A program made the translations under genes and the position numbers. Shown here piece after piece: positions 35,575-44,132 of a stretch of DNA of 64,000 bases. Location of the stretch: NCBI GenBank assembly GCA_965250025.1, contig OZ252283.1:744001-808000 (forward strand). The letters run 5' to 3'. The notes under the pieces are model-generated. The model was given only the letters and a program-made list of their open reading frames with translations, had not been told where the DNA came from and did no database searches. Source of the DNA: CBDDLD01 sp965250025. GTDB taxonomy: Bacteria; Bacteroidota; Bacteroidia; Flavobacteriales; Flavobacteriaceae. The stretch's first letter is position 1; the number at the start of each line of letters is the position of its first letter.

Positions 35575-36447
35575 ATGAAAAAAATTCAAGTTGGCTTTTT
35601 GGTGTCTTACGATTACCTACTACTCAAAAATGCCATTCCTTTAGTATATCAACAGGCCGATACTATTTTTTTAGCCATAGACAAACATAGAAAAACATGG
35701 AACGGTGCTACTATAGAAATTCCTGAATCTTTTTTTGATTGGATCAGGACTTTTGATACTGACAGTAAAATAAAACTATACGAAGATGATTTTTATGTGC
35801 CGGAGCTCACAACCATGCAATGCGAGGTTAGGGAACGTAAAATGATGGCGGAACAGATGGGCATAGGCAATTGGATCATACAGCTGGATGCCGATGAATA
35901 CTTTATAAACTTTGAGCGTTTTGTAAAGTTTTTAAGAAGTAAAGACCATTATCTTAACCAACCGGAAAAGAAGAAAATACAAATACAACCTTTTCATGTA
36001 AGTCTGTATAAGAAAACGGAAAATGGCTATTTGTATGTTAATGAGGCAACTAAAACGGTAGTGGCTACAAATTTTCCAGATTATAAAGTGGGAAGGAAAA
36101 CAGGTGGTAAAGTGGTGTATTTTAATGCGCTAATCTTACACGAATCGTTGGCCAGAGATCGGGAAGATCTGATCACCAAATTGACCAATTGGGGACACAA
36201 TACCGAAGTTGATCTGGAAGGTTTCATGAAAAAATGGGATAGTGTTAATGAGTCTAACTATAAAGACATGGAAAATTTCTTTTTCCTGGAACCGGAGAAG
36301 TGGAAGTATCTCGATTTTGTAAAAGGTGACAGCTTTGAAGCCTTGTTTGAAAACTTTAAGAACGAAAAGGAGCAAGGTTTATACAAATCGAAATTCTTCA
36401 TTTTCAAAAAGAACTTAGGGCAATTCTTTAAATATTTATTTAAATAA
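35575..36447 (+). CDS. Family 2-like glycosyltransferase
   Basis: ATG 35575 fits MKKIQVGFLVSYDYLLLKNA; the longer frame lacks a plausible start. The 290-residue protein has an N-terminal GT-A-type domain. The acidic LDADEYF at about residue 105 (WIIQLDADEYFINFERF) is the probable metal-binding DxD. The second half is less conserved. The stop overlaps the next gene as TAATG, so it is the first gene of a three-gene unit (35575-38001). The nature of the neighbours suggests lipopolysaccharide core assembly; donor and acceptor sugars are unknown. Confidence 0.75.
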   Translation: MKKIQVGFLVSYDYLLLKNAIPLVYQQADTIFLAIDKHRKTWNGATIEIPESFFDWIRTFDTDSKIKLYEDDFYVPELTTMQCEVRERKMMAEQMGIGNWIIQLDADEYFINFERFVKFLRSKDHYLNQPEKKKIQIQPFHVSLYKKTENGYLYVNEATKTVVATNFPDYKVGRKTGGKVVYFNALILHESLARDREDLITKLTNWGHNTEVDLEGFMKKWDSVNESNYKDMENFFFLEPEKWKYLDFVKGDSFEALFENFKNEKEQGLYKSKFFIFKKNLGQFFKYLFK

Positions 36448-37244
36448 TGAAATTGACATCAAGTCTTATCATATCTACGTACAATTGGCCTGAAGCATTG
36501 GAGTTGGTTTTGAAAAGTGCCATGAGTCAAACCCAATTGCCCAATGAGATCCTTATTGCTGACGACGGTTCAAAAGCCGATACAAAGGCTGTAATAGACC
36601 AATATAAAGCACAATCTAAAGTGCCTATACATCATGTTTGGCATGAAGACCAAGGGTTTCGGAAATCAGTGATTCTCAATAAAGCCATTGCAAGAGCCAA
36701 AGGCGATTACATCATACAAGCCGATGGCGATTGCATTATGCATTCGGGTTATGTAAAAGACCATTTAGGTTTTGCAAAACAGAACATGTACCTCTATGGT
36801 AGTAGGGTTAACATACAAGAGTTTTACCTGTCAACATTATTTTCAAAACAGCAGATCAAATTCAACATGTTTTCGAAAGGCATAAAAAAGCGCACACGAG
36901 CGTTGCATATTCCTTTACTGGGGCATTTATATAAAGAAGGGAATCAGTTTTCCAAGAAATACAGGGGTTGTAATACGTCGTATTTTAGATCAGATGCCAT
37001 AGCTGTCAATGGGTATAATGAAGATTTTATGGGATGGGGTAGAGAAGATTCGGAACTGGCCTTACGGTTTCATAACTATGGTCTTAGTGCCAGAAGGTTA
37101 AGGTATAGAGGTATTGTATACCATATTTATCATTTGGAGAAGTCAAAGGATCGTTTAGAAATTAATAATGATATCGAACAACGAACCATTACAGAAAAAT
37201 TAAAATGGTGCGCTAACGGTATCGATAAGTATTTGAGTGCGTAG
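36447..37244 (+). CDS. Family 2 glycosyltransferase with C-terminal GT7-like domain
   Basis: The 265-residue GT-A enzyme has SLIISTYNWPEALELVLKS, EILIADDGSKADT and DYIIQADGDCIMHSGYV, in which the DGD is the DxD motif. The galactosyltransferase-like C-terminus FMGWGREDSELALRF carries the WGxED signature. It is a close paralogue of the enzyme at 38808-39632. Its ATG overlaps the preceding stop (TAATG). It should extend the lipopolysaccharide core or another surface glycan. The sugar donor is not deducible. Confidence 0.88.
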   Translation: MKLTSSLIISTYNWPEALELVLKSAMSQTQLPNEILIADDGSKADTKAVIDQYKAQSKVPIHHVWHEDQGFRKSVILNKAIARAKGDYIIQADGDCIMHSGYVKDHLGFAKQNMYLYGSRVNIQEFYLSTLFSKQQIKFNMFSKGIKKRTRALHIPLLGHLYKEGNQFSKKYRGCNTSYFRSDAIAVNGYNEDFMGWGREDSELALRFHNYGLSARRLRYRGIVYHIYHLEKSKDRLEINNDIEQRTITEKLKWCANGIDKYLSA

Positions 37245-38001
37245 AACAAAAGACATACACGTAAAATACAAAAATGACGAAGCGTTTTTTGATGATATCA
37301 TCAGTCATTTTGATACCAAAGGAAAACCTTATGGAAATCAAGACCGCAATTCACTCAAATTATTTGATTACAATGGTGTTACGGTTAATGTGAAATCTTT
37401 CAGAATACCCAATCTCATTAATCAGATCGCTTATCGGTTTTTTAGAAAAAGTAAGGCGCAACGCTCTTATGAATATGCTAATAAATTGCAAGCGCTTCAG
37501 GTGGGTACGCCACAACCAATGGCATATTATGAATACAAGAAACCTTTACTTTTTAAGAAGAGTTTTTACATTAGTGAGCAGCAAGATTGTGACCTGACCT
37601 ATCGGGAGTTAACTACTAATTTTGATTATCCCGAACACGAACAAATTCTAAGGGCTTTTACAAGATTTACGTATGAGTTGCACGAAAAGCAGATTCATTT
37701 TTTAGACCACTCACCAGGAAATACATTGATTAAAAAGAATGATTCTGGTTATGCATTTTATTTGGTAGATCTCAATAGAATGGCATTTAAACCTTTAGAT
37801 TTTGAAACACGCATACGGAACTTTTCTAAGCTCACAATACATAAATTTATGGTGGAGATCATGAGCGATGAGTATGCCAAATGTATGGGGTGCGATTATG
37901 ATAAGGTTTTTTCGTTAATGTGGGCATCTACTGAAGAATTTCAAAATAAATACCATAGAAAACGACGACTCAAAAAGACATTGAAATTCTGGAAAAAGTA
38001 A
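37237..38001 (+). CDS. Lipopolysaccharide kinase-like protein (Kdo/WaaP type)
   Basis: The 254-residue protein has a protein-kinase-like fold of the lipopolysaccharide kinase family. The catalytic loop is FLDHSPGNTLIKK (HxD-like D in LDHS, N in GNT) and the metal-binding motif is LVDLNRMAF. The start is GTG at 37237, overlapping the end of the preceding gene by eight bases. No ATG is near, and the frame is well conserved from that point. It probably phosphorylates Kdo or a core heptose, replacing or supplementing core phosphate in the outer membrane. Its stop codon abuts that of the convergent gene at 38002. Confidence 0.8.
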   Translation: MRRTKDIHVKYKNDEAFFDDIISHFDTKGKPYGNQDRNSLKLFDYNGVTVNVKSFRIPNLINQIAYRFFRKSKAQRSYEYANKLQALQVGTPQPMAYYEYKKPLLFKKSFYISEQQDCDLTYRELTTNFDYPEHEQILRAFTRFTYELHEKQIHFLDHSPGNTLIKKNDSGYAFYLVDLNRMAFKPLDFETRIRNFSKLTIHKFMVEIMSDEYAKCMGCDYDKVFSLMWASTEEFQNKYHRKRRLKKTLKFWKK

Positions 38002-38763
38002 TTACCCCTTTGCTTTTATCAATTCTCGTAGCTTTGAATATTTTAGAAAAGTAATGTTAGCCGTTTGTACGCAGATGACAAAACCATTAAATCCATCCAG
38101 AAAACCTAATCTTAAGAAGTAGGCCTTAAAAAATGCCCAGCTAGGGTTCCAGACCAATTTCCAAAACGGTGCTTTTTTACCAAGATCATAATACGCTTTA
38201 GCTGCAATAGTAGAGAAATACTCGGTCTTTTGATTAAACTCAGCATAACTTTGGTAAGTGAGGTGTAAAATATCGCCTTTCAAGTGCCCTGTTTTTGCTT
38301 TGGGGTCATGTAGTTTTACATTATCATGGGGATTGATGCCTTTCCATTCACCTTTAGTACGATCGAATACGCGTAGTTTCTTATTGGGATACCAGTCAGA
38401 ATGTTTGATCCATTGCCCACAAAAATTATTGAGACGATTACAATAATAGCCGTCAAAATTCCAATGCTGTTTTAGCATTAATATAGAATTTTGAAGCGTT
38501 TCTGAAAGTGATTCATCACCGTCCAATGATACAACATGATTGTACTTGGCTTGTTGTAGCGCAAAATTCTTCTGCTCGATATAACCCAGAAATTTTTGTT
38601 CGATAAGCCGTACATTGTAAGCCTCGCAAATGGCCTTGGTATTATCTGTAGAGAACGAGTCTACAACCACAATTTCATCAACAACATTAACTAACGATTT
38701 TAAACACGTTTCAATGTTTTTTTCTTCATTGTATGTAATTATAACTCCAGAAAGTTTGATCAT
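38002..38763 (-). CDS. WaaE/KdtX-like family 2 glycosyltransferase
   Basis: The 253-residue GT2 enzyme has LSGVIITYNEEKNIETCL, DEIVVVDSFSTDNT and VVSLDGDESLSE (DxD region). The segment GEWKGINPHDNVKLHDP and KTGHLKGDILHLTYQSYAEF match the WaaE/KdtX family of core beta-1,4-glucosyltransferases. It lies convergent to the kinase-like gene with no bases between the stop codons. It should add glucose or a similar sugar to the inner core; the donor is inferred from family only. Confidence 0.85.
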   Translation of the reverse strand: MIKLSGVIITYNEEKNIETCLKSLVNVVDEIVVVDSFSTDNTKAICEAYNVRLIEQKFLGYIEQKNFALQQAKYNHVVSLDGDESLSETLQNSILMLKQHWNFDGYYCNRLNNFCGQWIKHSDWYPNKKLRVFDRTKGEWKGINPHDNVKLHDPKAKTGHLKGDILHLTYQSYAEFNQKTEYFSTIAAKAYYDLGKKAPFWKLVWNPSWAFFKAYFLRLGFLDGFNGFVICVQTANITFLKYSKLRELIKAKG

Positions 38764-38794
38764 CTTCCGATACTGATATTTTGGTAAAAATAAC

Positions 38795-38802
38795 TATTTT
38801 TG
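38795..38802 (+). promoter_or_regulatory. -7 element abutting a glycosyltransferase gene
   Basis: TATTTTTG fits TAnnTTTG and ends only five bases before the ATG at 38808. No -33 TTG is at the normal distance. A nearly leaderless transcript is predicted. Confidence 0.4.
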
Positions 38803-38807
38803 AGCCA

Positions 38808-39632
38808 ATGCACCGATTAGATTTATCCGTAATAATTAGTACTTATAATAATCCGGCTTGGTTGGAAAAAGTGCTTTGGAGTTATGAATACCAAACTTTC
38901 AAAAATTTTGAAGTGGTCATAGCTGATGATGGTTCTGATGAAAATACCAAACGTCTTATAGAGACCATAACGTCGAAAGTAAATTACCCCATTCAGCATA
39001 TCTGGCATGAAGACAACGGATTTCAAAAAACCATAATTCTCAATAAGGCTACTGTAGCCAGTAATAGTGATTACTTGTTATACACTGATGGCGATTGTGT
39101 AGCCAGAAAAGACTTTTTACAAGTGCATATGGATAATAGGGAAAAAGGCTATTTCTTGTCTGGAGGGTATTTCAAATTGCCATTAACTATTAGCGAGTGT
39201 ATTACCAAAGACGATATTGAAAAGCAATACTGCTTTGACATTAGCTGGTTAAAGAATCATGGCCTTAAATCGTCTTTTAAGAATAATAAGATTAGCTCCA
39301 AAGGCATTAAAACAAAATTGCTCAATACACTTACCCCCACAACAGCGACATGGAATGGTCACAATTCATCGGGTTGGAAATCTGATATCCTTGCGGCTAA
39401 TGGTTTTGATGAGCGTATGCAATATGGTGGTGAAGACAGAGAATTGGGAGAACGGTTATTTAATGCAGGTATTAAAGCCAAACAAATTAGGTACAGTGCT
39501 ATTTGCTTACACTTAGATCATGAACGTGGGTATGTAAAACCTGAAATGATTGAAAAGAACAAAGCCATAAGAGCGGATACCAAAAAAGGTAAAATAACCC
39601 GAACGGCTTACGGGATTGAAAAATCAGTTTAA
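38808..39632 (+). CDS. Family 2 glycosyltransferase with C-terminal GT7-like domain
   Basis: ATG 38808 (274 aa) starts the conserved sequence MHRLDLSVIISTYNNPAWLE; the longer frame begins at TTG 38781 and crosses the promoter. Motifs are FEVVIADDGSDENT, DYLLYTDGDCVARKDFL (DxD) and MQYGGEDRELGERLF (GxED). It is a paralogue of the enzyme at 36447-37244. Its 3' end overlaps the convergent GT9 gene by nine bases. It probably acts in lipopolysaccharide core synthesis. Confidence 0.88.
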   Translation: MHRLDLSVIISTYNNPAWLEKVLWSYEYQTFKNFEVVIADDGSDENTKRLIETITSKVNYPIQHIWHEDNGFQKTIILNKATVASNSDYLLYTDGDCVARKDFLQVHMDNREKGYFLSGGYFKLPLTISECITKDDIEKQYCFDISWLKNHGLKSSFKNNKISSKGIKTKLLNTLTPTTATWNGHNSSGWKSDILAANGFDERMQYGGEDRELGERLFNAGIKAKQIRYSAICLHLDHERGYVKPEMIEKNKAIRADTKKGKITRTAYGIEKSV

Positions 39633-40679
39633 ATAATCTTTTAATACAGGTAGGATAAGCTCTGGTGTGAACGCATCATATAGTGATAGCGCATTGGCTT
39701 TTAGAGTTTTATTAGGTTGATCAGAATATAGTTCAGGCTTTACATCTTTCAAATGAATAGACAGGTGTTTTTGACCATCTTCGAACATATTCCAGGCTTC
39801 TTTAACGATCCATGGAGAGAATATCGTAAAAGTAGGAATGTCTAATGCTTTAGCCATATTTGTAGCGCCCCCTTCATTACCAATTAGTGCTGTACAATGC
39901 GATGTTAAGCTTAAAAAATCTCTAAGGCTTTTTCCAAAAAGATTGATGAATATCTTTGATTGCGTTTCAGTACTGCAGTGGTTGTAAATGGCTTTAGCTT
40001 CACTTTCCTGATTGGGGATATAATTAAACAGTATTTGACTTAATGGGTTGTGTTCTACGATGGCATCAATAAGTCTGGCCATATACTCTAAAGGATAAGT
40101 TTTAGTAGCACTACTTCCCAAAACCCCAATCATATAAATAGGGTGGGAAAGGTTAACACCGTTGATGTCTAAAACCTCCTTAGCATTACGTTTTTCTGTT
40201 TCTGTTAAGTAGATTTTGGGTTGAAATATAACTGAAGGATCTATACCCAAGGGTTGTAATAATTGCAATCGGTTTTCAATAGCTAATCCTGCATTGGTTT
40301 TAGGTGTTAATTTGTCTTTAAAGGTATGATCATACAGGAAAGACGTATAACTCTTTTTTACAGAGATCTTTACTCTGGCACCAGACAGCAGTGTGATCAG
40401 ATTACTGGAGAGTTTAGAGTAGACATCAATAACAACATCATAACGCTCACGTTTTAATTGCTTTGCAAAATTCCACAATTTTAATTTACTGGATTCAACA
40501 TCAGGAGTAAAAAAATGATACTTATCAATATGTGGATGATGCTCTACAACGGGAAATGTATGAGAGTTTAAAACATAGTGTAATTCATAATCGGGATATC
40601 TCGACTTTATAGCTTCAAAAAGAATGCTTGTGGTGAGCACATCGCCGATCATCTTTTGTTGTATGATTAAAACTTTCAT
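39624..40679 (-). CDS. Family 9 glycosyltransferase (heptosyltransferase-like)
   Basis: The 351-residue GT-B enzyme begins MKVLIIQQKMIGDVLTTSIL, the opening of ADP-heptose:lipopolysaccharide heptosyltransferases. Its C-terminal site has CTALIGNEGGATNMAKALDIPTFTIFSPW, the family nucleotide-binding motif. It should add heptose (or a related sugar) to the lipopolysaccharide inner core at the inner membrane. The start follows the dapD stop with no gap, so it is co-transcribed with dapD. It fits the surrounding core cluster. Confidence 0.9.
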   Translation of the reverse strand: MKVLIIQQKMIGDVLTTSILFEAIKSRYPDYELHYVLNSHTFPVVEHHPHIDKYHFFTPDVESSKLKLWNFAKQLKRERYDVVIDVYSKLSSNLITLLSGARVKISVKKSYTSFLYDHTFKDKLTPKTNAGLAIENRLQLLQPLGIDPSVIFQPKIYLTETEKRNAKEVLDINGVNLSHPIYMIGVLGSSATKTYPLEYMARLIDAIVEHNPLSQILFNYIPNQESEAKAIYNHCSTETQSKIFINLFGKSLRDFLSLTSHCTALIGNEGGATNMAKALDIPTFTIFSPWIVKEAWNMFEDGQKHLSIHLKDVKPELYSDQPNKTLKANALSLYDAFTPELILPVLKDYLN

Positions 40680-41495
40680 TTATACGGCAACATCATATGT
40701 TCTTAGAGCGTCGTTCAAAGATGTTTTTTTATTGGTACTTTCTTTACGTTTCCCAATAATAAGGGCACAAGGGACATTGTAATTTCCGGAAGGAAATGAT
40801 TTGGTATAACTTCCCGGGATCACAACAGATCTGGCTGGTACAACACCTTTCATTTCCACAGGTTCTGAACCTGTAACATCAATAATTTTTGTTGAAGCAG
40901 TAAGCACAACGTTTGCTCCTAAGACAGCTTCTTGCTCTACTCTTACACCTTCAACTACAATACATCTCGAACCTATAAAGGCATTGTCTTCTATAATTAC
41001 CGGAGCCGCCTGTAAAGGTTCTAAAACACCACCAATACCTACACCGCCGGAAAGGTGTACATTTTTGCCAATTTGTGCACAGCTTCCTACCGTAGCCCAA
41101 GTATCTACCATTGTGCCTTCGTCCACATAAGCACCAATATTCACATAACTTGGCATCATAATAACACCTCTGGATATGTAAGCACCATGTCTGGCTACGG
41201 CATGAGGTACTACACGTATGCCTTTTTCAGCATATCCTTTTTTTAGAGGCATCTTATCATGATATTCAAAAATACCAACTTCAAAAGTTTCCATTTTTTG
41301 AATAGGGAAATAAAGTACCACAGCCTTTTTGACCCATTCATTGACTTGCCATCCATTAGCGGTAGGTTCAGCAACCCTCAAAGAGCCTTCATCGATGAGG
41401 CTGATAACATTTTTAATGCTGTCTATAGTTTGCTGTTCTTTTAATAATGATCGGTCATTCCATGCCGATTCTATAATAGATTGTAATGCTTTCAT
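40680..41495 (-). CDS. dapD: 2,3,4,5-tetrahydropyridine-2,6-dicarboxylate N-succinyltransferase
   Basis: The 271-residue enzyme has the left-handed beta-helix (hexapeptide) repeats of DapD: RHGAYISRGVIMMPSYVNIG, VDTWATVGSCAQIGKNVHLS and GGVGIGGVLEPLQAAPVIIE, then DNAFIGSRCIVVEGVRVEQE. It transfers succinyl from succinyl-CoA in the lysine/meso-diaminopimelate pathway, feeding peptidoglycan. A TAnnTTTG element lies 19 bases upstream of the ATG. The GT9 gene follows directly, an odd but simple pairing of two envelope functions. Confidence 0.96.
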   Translation of the reverse strand: MKALQSIIESAWNDRSLLKEQQTIDSIKNVISLIDEGSLRVAEPTANGWQVNEWVKKAVVLYFPIQKMETFEVGIFEYHDKMPLKKGYAEKGIRVVPHAVARHGAYISRGVIMMPSYVNIGAYVDEGTMVDTWATVGSCAQIGKNVHLSGGVGIGGVLEPLQAAPVIIEDNAFIGSRCIVVEGVRVEQEAVLGANVVLTASTKIIDVTGSEPVEMKGVVPARSVVIPGSYTKSFPSGNYNVPCALIIGKRKESTNKKTSLNDALRTYDVAV

Positions 41496-41514
41496 AAGGT
41501 TTATAAACTTAAGT

Positions 41515-41522
41515 CAAAGATA
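41515..41522 (-). promoter_or_regulatory. -7 element of dapD
   Basis: TATCTTTG on the minus strand fits the consensus perfectly, 19 bases from the ATG at 41495. I found no -33 TTG at the usual distance. Confidence 0.55.
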
Positions 41523-41668
41523 CTTTTATAATACGTGAAGTAAAATTCTTTTAAAAAAAATGTGACTTTTTTAATACCCCTGTGTCTTAATGTATAGTTA
41601 GGGGTTAAATTGATTTGTTTTTAATAGAGGGATAAAAAACAATCACTACTCTGATTAATAGCTGGTAG

Positions 41669-41702
41669 AAAAACTCTTCTTATCTTGAAAGAAGAGTTTT
41701 TT
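41669..41702. terminator. Hairpin with T-tract between dapD and ruvX
   Basis: Arms 41669-41681 and 41689-41701 form a perfect 13-bp stem (centre CTCTTCTT/AAGAAGAG) with a 7-base loop. The right arm ends in T residues, so it works as an intrinsic terminator on the plus strand and nearly as well on the minus strand. No known gene ends before it on the plus strand. It may stop read-through or an unseen small transcript, and it overlaps the -33 region of the ruvX promoter. Confidence 0.65.
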
Positions 41703-41717
41703 ATTGCCTTATCTTTG
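41685..41717 (+). promoter_or_regulatory. Promoter of ruvX
   Basis: TTG (41685-41687) and TATCTTTG (41710-41717) are 22 bases apart, a complete Bacteroidota -33/-7 pair. The -7 box ends eight bases before the ATG. The -33 TTG lies in the loop of the hairpin at 41669-41702. Confidence 0.65.
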
Positions 41718-41725
41718 TCGGTATC

Positions 41726-42142
41726 ATGGGAAGAATTTTAGCTATAGATTTTGGTACAAAGCGTACAGGTATTGCAGTTACTGACGAGTTGCAATTGATA
41801 GCCTCTGGTTTAACCACAGTACTTACCAAAGAGCTGGTGACTTTTTTGAAAGATTATATCAAAACAGAAACCGTAGATCGATTTGTAATAGGCTTGCCAA
41901 AACAAATGGATAACACTGCCTCTGAGAGCGAGGTTCATATTCAAAAATTCATCAAAACATTACAGCAAGAACTTCCGGAAATGCCAGTTGAGCGTGTTGA
42001 TGAGCGTTTTACGTCTAAGATGGCTTTTCAAACTATGATAGATAGTGGATTGAAGAAAAAGCAGCGTCAAAACAAAGCACTTGTCGATGAAATTAGCGCA
42101 ACTCTGATATTACAAAGTTATTTGTCTTCTAAATCTTGTTAA
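41726..42142 (+). CDS. ruvX: Holliday junction resolvase-like RuvX/YqgF
   Basis: The 138-residue protein has the RNase H-like RuvX/YqgF pattern: ILAIDFGTKRTGIAVTDE (first catalytic Asp), RFVIGLPKQMDNTASE (xGLP motif with the second acidic site), VERVDERFTSKMA and the last Asp in ALVDEISATLILQSYL. It is implicated in pre-16S rRNA processing and in DNA junction resolution. The length is normal. It heads the plus-strand group ruvX, def, DUF5606, mazG, although def has its own promoter element. Confidence 0.93.
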   Translation: MGRILAIDFGTKRTGIAVTDELQLIASGLTTVLTKELVTFLKDYIKTETVDRFVIGLPKQMDNTASESEVHIQKFIKTLQQELPEMPVERVDERFTSKMAFQTMIDSGLKKKQRQNKALVDEISATLILQSYLSSKSC

Positions 42143-42148
42143 GAATTG

Positions 42149-42156
42149 TATTTTTG
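42149..42156 (+). promoter_or_regulatory. -7 element of def
   Basis: TATTTTTG fits TAnnTTTG and lies seven bases after the ruvX stop, 19 bases before the def ATG at 42176. It suggests that def has its own transcription start in addition to read-through from ruvX. Confidence 0.5.
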
Positions 42157-42175
42157 CAATCGAAATCCAAATAAG

Positions 42176-42766
42176 ATGATATTACCAATAATAGCTTATG
42201 GCAATCCTGTATTAAAGCGTAAAGCTTCTGAGATCGATAAGGACTATCCTAAATTAGAGGCATTAATAACTAATATGTACGAAACCATGTATGGTGCATA
42301 TGGGGTAGGATTAGCAGCACCCCAAATAGGATTATCAATTCGTTTATTTTTAGTTGACACTTCACCATTTGCAGAAGATGAAAGCTATTCTGAAGCAGAG
42401 CGCGAGCAGATGAAAGATTTTAAAAAGACGTTTATCAATGCGCAGATACTTGAAGAAGATGGTGACGAATGGGCCTTTAATGAAGGCTGTTTAAGTATTC
42501 CTGATGTCAGGGAAGATGTGTTTAGGCAACCCAAGATAAAGATTCAATATCAAGATGAAGACTTTAATACGCATGTTGAAACGTATGAAGGTATCATTGC
42601 CAGAGTCATACAACATGAATACGATCATATTGAAGGGGTCTTGTTTACCGATAAATTGTCATCTTTTAAAAAACGATTGATAAAAGGGAAATTGCAAAAT
42701 ATCTCTAAAGGCAAAATAAAAATAGATTACCCAATGCGCTTTCCAGAAGCCAGTAGAAAGCGTTAA
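42176..42766 (+). CDS. def: Peptide deformylase
   Basis: ATG 42176 gives 196 aa starting MILPIIAYGNPVLKRKASEI; an upstream in-frame opening crosses the promoter. All three motifs are present: GVGLAAPQIG (43-52), EGCLSIP with the metal-binding Cys, and QHEYDHIEG with the HExxH metal ligands. It removes the formyl group from nascent proteins. The acidic insert between motifs (FAEDESYSEAEREQM) is common in Bacteroidota. DUF5606 and mazG genes follow closely. Confidence 0.96.
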   Translation: MILPIIAYGNPVLKRKASEIDKDYPKLEALITNMYETMYGAYGVGLAAPQIGLSIRLFLVDTSPFAEDESYSEAEREQMKDFKKTFINAQILEEDGDEWAFNEGCLSIPDVREDVFRQPKIKIQYQDEDFNTHVETYEGIIARVIQHEYDHIEGVLFTDKLSSFKKRLIKGKLQNISKGKIKIDYPMRFPEASRKR

Positions 42767-42777
42767 ATAAAAATTCG

Positions 42778-43200
42778 ATGAGTTTAGAAAAAATATTATC
42801 CATATCCGGTAAGCCGGGATTATTTAAGATCGTAACGCAGACACGAACGGGTGCTGTGGTAGAATCTTTAACTGATAAAAAAAGAATTACTGTTGGTGCA
42901 CATAGTAACATCAGCATTCTAAGTGAAATTGCTATTTATACACTCACAGAAGAGGTGCCTTTACCCGAAGTGTTAAATACGATCAAAGTTAAGGAAGCAG
43001 GCCAACCTACTTCCATTAGCCATAAGGACAGCAAAGATGTTTTAGAAGAATACTTTTTTGAAATATTACCAGAGTATGATGAAGATCGTGTGTATCCTTC
43101 AGACATAAAAAAGGTGATCCAATGGTATAATATTCTTCAGAAGAACAATTTACTCGCTGATTTAGTAGAAGAGGCAGAAGTATCAGAAGAAGAAGAATAG
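42778..43200 (+). CDS. DUF5606 family protein
   Basis: The 140-residue protein starts SLEKILSISGKPGLFKIVTQ and contains AVVESLTDKKRITVGAHSNI, DVLEEYFFEILPEYDEDRVY and IKKVIQWYNILQKNNLL, the conserved order of DUF5606 proteins of Bacteroidota. The C-terminus is acidic. It starts 11 bases after def and ends nine bases before mazG, the usual conserved neighbourhood. Its function is unknown; the genomic linkage suggests a link to translation or nucleotide hygiene, which is only inference. Confidence 0.85.
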   Translation: MSLEKILSISGKPGLFKIVTQTRTGAVVESLTDKKRITVGAHSNISILSEIAIYTLTEEVPLPEVLNTIKVKEAGQPTSISHKDSKDVLEEYFFEILPEYDEDRVYPSDIKKVIQWYNILQKNNLLADLVEEAEVSEEEE

Positions 43201-43209
43201 TTCAGATTG

Positions 43210-43983
43210 ATGTCAGATAAAGCAGAACAATTAAAAGCCTTTGAACGTCTACTGATCATTATGGATGAGTTGCGAGCACAATGTCCATGGGATAAAAAGC
43301 AAACCATGGAATCGCTCAGGCATCTCACGATTGAAGAAGTGTATGAGTTAGGAGATGCCATATTGGATAATGATTTGGATGAGGTTAAAAAAGAGCTTGG
43401 TGATGTTCTGCTACATATTGTCTTTTATGCCAAAATTGGTAGTGAACGGCAACATTTTGATATTGCTGATGTATGCCATGCTATCTGCGATAAACTTGTA
43501 GAACGACACCCGCACATTTACGGTGATGTTACCGTTGAAAATGAAGAAGACGTTAAACGTAATTGGGAGGAGCTCAAATTAAAAGAAGGCAAGCAAAGTG
43601 TTTTAGAAGGAGTGCCAAAAAGTCTACCGGCAATGGTGAAAGCCAATCGTATTCAGGATAAAGTGGCTGGAGTTGGTTTTGATTGGGAACAGCCCGAACA
43701 GGTTTTTGAAAAAGTAAGCGAAGAGCTAAATGAGCTTCAGACAGAAATAGCCAAGGACGATCAAGATGCAATTGAAAACGAATTTGGAGATGTCCTGTTT
43801 TCTATGATCAATTACGCCCGGTTTTTAAATGTAAATCCTGAAAACGCTTTGGAACGAACCAATAAAAAGTTCATCAAAAGATTCCAATACCTGGAGCAAA
43901 AATCAAAGTTGCTTAACAAACCTCTAAAGGACATGACATTAGCTGAGATGGATGTTTATTGGGAAGAGGCAAAGTCAATCTAA
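43210..43983 (+). CDS. mazG: Nucleoside triphosphate pyrophosphohydrolase
   Basis: I chose ATG 43210 (257 aa) over a TTG one codon earlier. The all-alpha NTP pyrophosphatase fold has two MazG repeats. The first is LTIEEVYELGDAILDNDLDEVKKELGD (E-x-x-E ... E-x-x-D metal site); the second, near residue 185, has LNELQTEIAKDDQDAIENEFGD. CPWDKKQTMESL is the family N-terminal signature. It hydrolyses non-canonical NTPs to NMP and PPi. A run of A then T bases just after the stop and the hairpin at 44133 may end the transcript. Confidence 0.93.
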   Translation: MSDKAEQLKAFERLLIIMDELRAQCPWDKKQTMESLRHLTIEEVYELGDAILDNDLDEVKKELGDVLLHIVFYAKIGSERQHFDIADVCHAICDKLVERHPHIYGDVTVENEEDVKRNWEELKLKEGKQSVLEGVPKSLPAMVKANRIQDKVAGVGFDWEQPEQVFEKVSEELNELQTEIAKDDQDAIENEFGDVLFSMINYARFLNVNPENALERTNKKFIKRFQYLEQKSKLLNKPLKDMTLAEMDVYWEEAKSI

Positions 43984-44132
43984 AAAAAACCTGATTTTTT
44001 TATTTTTCAAACGTCCAAAACGAATGTCTTGTTCGTAAATAGTATAAATGAATCCTTAAAGATTCATAATCTTAGTAGGATCTTAATTATTATTTAAGCG
44101 GTTGTAATTAAGGTTAATTTAGTTTAGTTAGG

